DNA of 6,362 nt. Origin: an uncultured Collinsella sp. GTDB taxonomy: Bacteria > Actinomycetota > Coriobacteriia > Coriobacteriales > Coriobacteriaceae. Each line of letters opens with the position of its first letter. The stretch's first letter is position 1. This document shows positions 4,545 to 6,362 of the stretch, one piece after another. Both the position numbers and the translations under genes were made by a program. The notes beneath the pieces were generated by a model, which made no database searches, was not told the DNA's origin, and saw only the letters and a list, made by a program, of their open reading frames with translations. The DNA lies in the NCBI GenBank assembly GCA_958453575.1, contig CAUDYH010000078.1:1-6362 (forward strand), read 5' to 3'.

Positions 4545-4550
4545 CCGCCC

Positions 4551-5909
4551 ATGGCAGCAACTGAGCAGCTGTTCAACGTTCGTGAGCGCAAGCGCTTTGA
4601 ACGTCACGACATCTGGGAGCGCATCGCCGAGAACGGCACGATTTCCGCCGCCGTCATGGTCTTCGCCGCCATCGCCGCCGTCATTTGCGCCAATACCGAT
4701 GCCTACGAGGCCATCCATCACTTTTTGGAGACCCCGCTGTATGTGGGTCTGGGCAACCTTACGGCCGGTCTCACCGTCGAGCTTTTCGTCAACGACTTCC
4801 TCATGGCGATTTTCTTTTTGCTGGTGGGCATTGAGCTCAAGTATGAGATGACGGTCGGCGAGCTCAAAAACCCGCGCCAGGCCATGCTTCCCATGCTGGC
4901 GGCCGTGGGCGGCGTCGTCGTTCCCGCCTGCATCTATCTGATCTTTAACCATGCCGGCGCGCACAACGGCTGGGCCATTCCCATGGCAACCGATATTGCC
5001 TTTGCGCTGGGCGTGCTGTCGCTTTTGGGCAATCGCGTGCCCAACGGCGTGCGCGTGTTCTTCTCGACGCTCGCCATCGCCGACGACCTCATCTCCATCG
5101 CCGCCATCGCCATCTTCTACGGTCAGAGCCCCAATCCGTTTTGGTTGGGCGCCGCCGCGCTTGTGACCTGCGCGCTCGTGTGGCTCAACAAGACGCAGCA
5201 TTACCGCCTTGCCCCGTATTCGGTACTGGGTCTGCTGCTGTGGTTCTGCATGTTCAAGAGCGGCGTACATGCCACGCTTGCTGGTGTCATCTTGGCCTTT
5301 ACCATCCCGGCCAAGTGCGGCGTCAAGCTCGATAGCCTCACCGATTGGTTGGGCGAGTGCCTGCCGCTGCTCGATGATCGCTACGATGACGAGGCACACA
5401 TCCTGGGCCAGCATGACTTTACCGTCTCGACCACCAAGGTCGAGCGCGTCATGCACCGCGTGACCCCGCCGCTCATCCGCATGGAGCGTCTGATCTCCAC
5501 GCCGGTCAACTTTGTGATTCTGCCGATCTTTGCGTTCGTGAACGCACAGGTTCGCCTAGTGGGTGTGGACATGAGCACGCTGCTCACCGACCCGGTGACG
5601 CTCGGCGTGTACTTTGGCATGCTGCTGGGCAAGCCGATCGGCATCTTTGGCATGACGTTTGCCCTGGTTAAGCTTAGGGCCTGCGAGCTACCGCGCAATG
5701 TCAACTGGCACATGATTGCCGGTGTGGGCATTCTGGGTGGCATCGGCTTTACCATGTCGATCCTCATCAGCGGCCTTGCCTTCCCGACGGCCCAGTTTGA
5801 GGTTCTGGCCGCCAAGGCCGCTATTCTCGCTGGCTCTGTCACCGCGGCCGTACTTGGCATGATCTACATGAGTGTGATCTGCAAGCATCCCGCGCCCAAG
5901 GACGAGTAA
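4551..5909 (+). CDS. nhaA: Na+/H+ antiporter NhaA
   Basis: An inner-membrane electrogenic antiporter that exports Na+ (or Li+) in exchange for H+, for salt and alkaline pH tolerance. The protein has 452 residues against 388 in Escherichia coli. The ion-binding core is intact: Asp148 in MATDIAFALG (E. coli Asp133), the pair Asp178-Asp179 in LAIADDLISI (Asp163-Asp164) and Lys361 in GKPIGI (Lys300). Hydrophobic helices start at about residue 31 and run to about 444. The extra length comes from a roughly 20-residue charged N-terminus and an enlarged hydrophilic segment at about 255-310 containing LLDDRYDDEAH and HDFTVSTTKVERV, between the helices that correspond to VIII and IX. AAGGAG sits 6 bases before the ATG. 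It is transcribed alone, after a structured leader with a terminator. Identification is firm. Confidence 0.97.
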   Translation: MAATEQLFNVRERKRFERHDIWERIAENGTISAAVMVFAAIAAVICANTDAYEAIHHFLETPLYVGLGNLTAGLTVELFVNDFLMAIFFLLVGIELKYEMTVGELKNPRQAMLPMLAAVGGVVVPACIYLIFNHAGAHNGWAIPMATDIAFALGVLSLLGNRVPNGVRVFFSTLAIADDLISIAAIAIFYGQSPNPFWLGAAALVTCALVWLNKTQHYRLAPYSVLGLLLWFCMFKSGVHATLAGVILAFTIPAKCGVKLDSLTDWLGECLPLLDDRYDDEAHILGQHDFTVSTTKVERVMHRVTPPLIRMERLISTPVNFVILPIFAFVNAQVRLVGVDMSTLLTDPVTLGVYFGMLLGKPIGIFGMTFALVKLRACELPRNVNWHMIAGVGILGGIGFTMSILISGLAFPTAQFEVLAAKAAILAGSVTAAVLGMIYMSVICKHPAPKDE

Positions 5910-6002
5910 GAGCGCGAAAACCGGCTCCAGAACCGATTCGGGCGCGTTCAAAATGCGGATTCGGGTGGTGCTTGCCGCCTGCCAGACACGCCAGTGGTCA
6001 AA

Positions 6003-6038
6003 AAACGCCGTTTGTGAGTACTGTCACAAACGGCGTTT
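6003..6038. terminator. Bidirectional intrinsic terminator between convergent genes
   Basis: A perfect 15-bp stem (6003-6017 with 6024-6038) with the loop GTACTG (6018-6023). On the + strand it is followed by CATTTT and would end nhaA 94 bases after its stop. On the - strand it is followed by a T6 run (complement of 6000-6005), which makes it an even better terminator for leftward transcripts arriving from the right edge. Confidence 0.9.
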
Positions 6039-6235
6039 CATTTTAGGTGCGGAAAATAATGAACAAAGTTATAAGAACTGTACGTTAATGAGTGACCATC
6101 GACTTCCAATTTGGCGCTAGCTGACGGTGATTGGGGAGTTTCAAGTCGAGTTTTGCCGATTTCGACCAAGAATCGCTGCTACTAAAAGGGTAACAGTACT
6201 CATATTTGCCCTTCTTTGGCCACAAGCCCTAAAAC
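6039..6235. other. Intergenic stretch without a recognisable gene
   Basis: The 373 bases between nhaA and the gene at the right edge hold the terminator at 6003-6038, another hairpin at 6236-6284 and this stretch. It is more AT-rich than the genes. The + strand frame through 6127-6354 has no supported start or ribosome site and overlaps the leftward gene, so I do not call it. Weak features are a 5-bp inverted repeat AAGGG/CCCTT (6186-6190 with 6209-6213), and ACAGTACTCA (6193-6202), the reverse complement of the terminator loop region 6015-6024. I see no clear promoter with a gene to serve. Confidence 0.5.
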
Positions 6236-6284
6236 AAGCCTCGCCAAGGTCGGGAAACGGGCCAAATCGCCGGCCTCGAGGCTT
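6236..6284 (-). terminator. Probable terminator overlapping the stop of the right-edge gene
   Basis: Reading leftward, AAGCCTCG (6284-6277) pairs perfectly with CGAGGCTT (6243-6236), followed by GTTTT (6235-6231). The two last bases of the TAA stop codon are in the stem. The 33-base interior is GC-rich and can pair further. The large loop lowers certainty; the bidirectional hairpin at 6003-6038 would serve as a backup. Confidence 0.5.
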
Positions 6285-6362
6285 ATTCCACGGTGCCGTA
6301 GATGGCGCCCCAGCCGTGGGCGGCCAAGGCGGAGTTGAGCTGGTCGCAAAGTGACTGGCGGT
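6283..6362 (-). CDS. 3' end of an unidentified leftward gene (partial)
   Basis: The - strand frame is open from the window edge and ends with TAA at 6285-6283. The visible C-terminus is 25 complete codons, beginning RQSLCDQLNSALA and ending AHGWGAIYGTVE. Codon use is GC-rich at third positions as in the neighbouring genes, and a terminator-like hairpin follows directly, which supports a real coding end. It is too short to assign a family. The gene is convergent with nhaA. Confidence 0.6.
   Translation of the reverse strand, partial: RQSLCDQLNSALAAHGWGAIYGTVE

Noticed and set aside
4281..5456. Open frame of 391 codons on the - strand across the nhaA leader
   Set aside because: Its start lies inside nhaA and it reads through two terminators; composition is that of an antisense shadow.
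6127..6354. 75-codon + strand frame at the right edge
   Set aside because: It starts without a ribosome site, runs over the terminator and the C-terminal coding end of the leftward gene, and resembles no family.

Overview
The window looks like chromosomal DNA from a high-GC, gut-type Coriobacteriia bacterium, most likely Collinsella or a close relative. This rests on strongly GC-rich codon use, clear Shine-Dalgarno sites, -10-like TAnnnT boxes and the mix of gene families. It is a judgement from familiarity, not from a database search. All four complete metabolic or transport genes and the regulator have intact motifs, and I see no insertion sequence, phage gene, CRISPR array or tRNA/rRNA.

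Left part (1-1958): after a short stretch of non-coding DNA with two terminator-like hairpins comes a leftward pair, gntR (GntR/HutC-type regulator with a UTRA sensor domain) followed by manA (class I mannose-6-phosphate isomerase), closed by a strong hairpin. The AT-rich divergent region 1959-2240 separates them from a rightward ROK-family glucokinase (2241-3194). Together these form a small hexose-phosphate module: glucokinase makes glucose-6-phosphate, and ManA converts mannose-6-phosphate to fructose-6-phosphate. The regulator between them probably responds to a sugar or sugar phosphate. The divergent region holds a perfect 18-bp palindrome that is a good operator candidate.

Middle (3195-4342): a tandem of hairpin repeats follows the glucokinase, then ppaC (family II manganese pyrophosphatase) with its own ribosome binding site and a very strong terminator. 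Two of the hairpin repeats, one here and one in the gntR/glucokinase divergent region, share the loop core GGGACAGGTT although their stems have unrelated sequences. This suggests a dispersed structured element.

Right part (4343-6362): nhaA (Na+/H+ antiporter) is preceded by about 200 bases of leader that contains a second intrinsic terminator only 33 bases before the start codon. The 5' arm of that terminator is also perfectly complementary to bases 4348-4357, 125 bases upstream, so two mutually exclusive folds are possible. This is the architecture of a riboswitch or attenuator, and it is the most interesting element here, although I cannot assign it to a known class and cannot see a convincing promoter upstream of it. 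After nhaA a bidirectional terminator and about 200 bases of non-coding DNA lead to the 3' end of a leftward gene that runs off the window.
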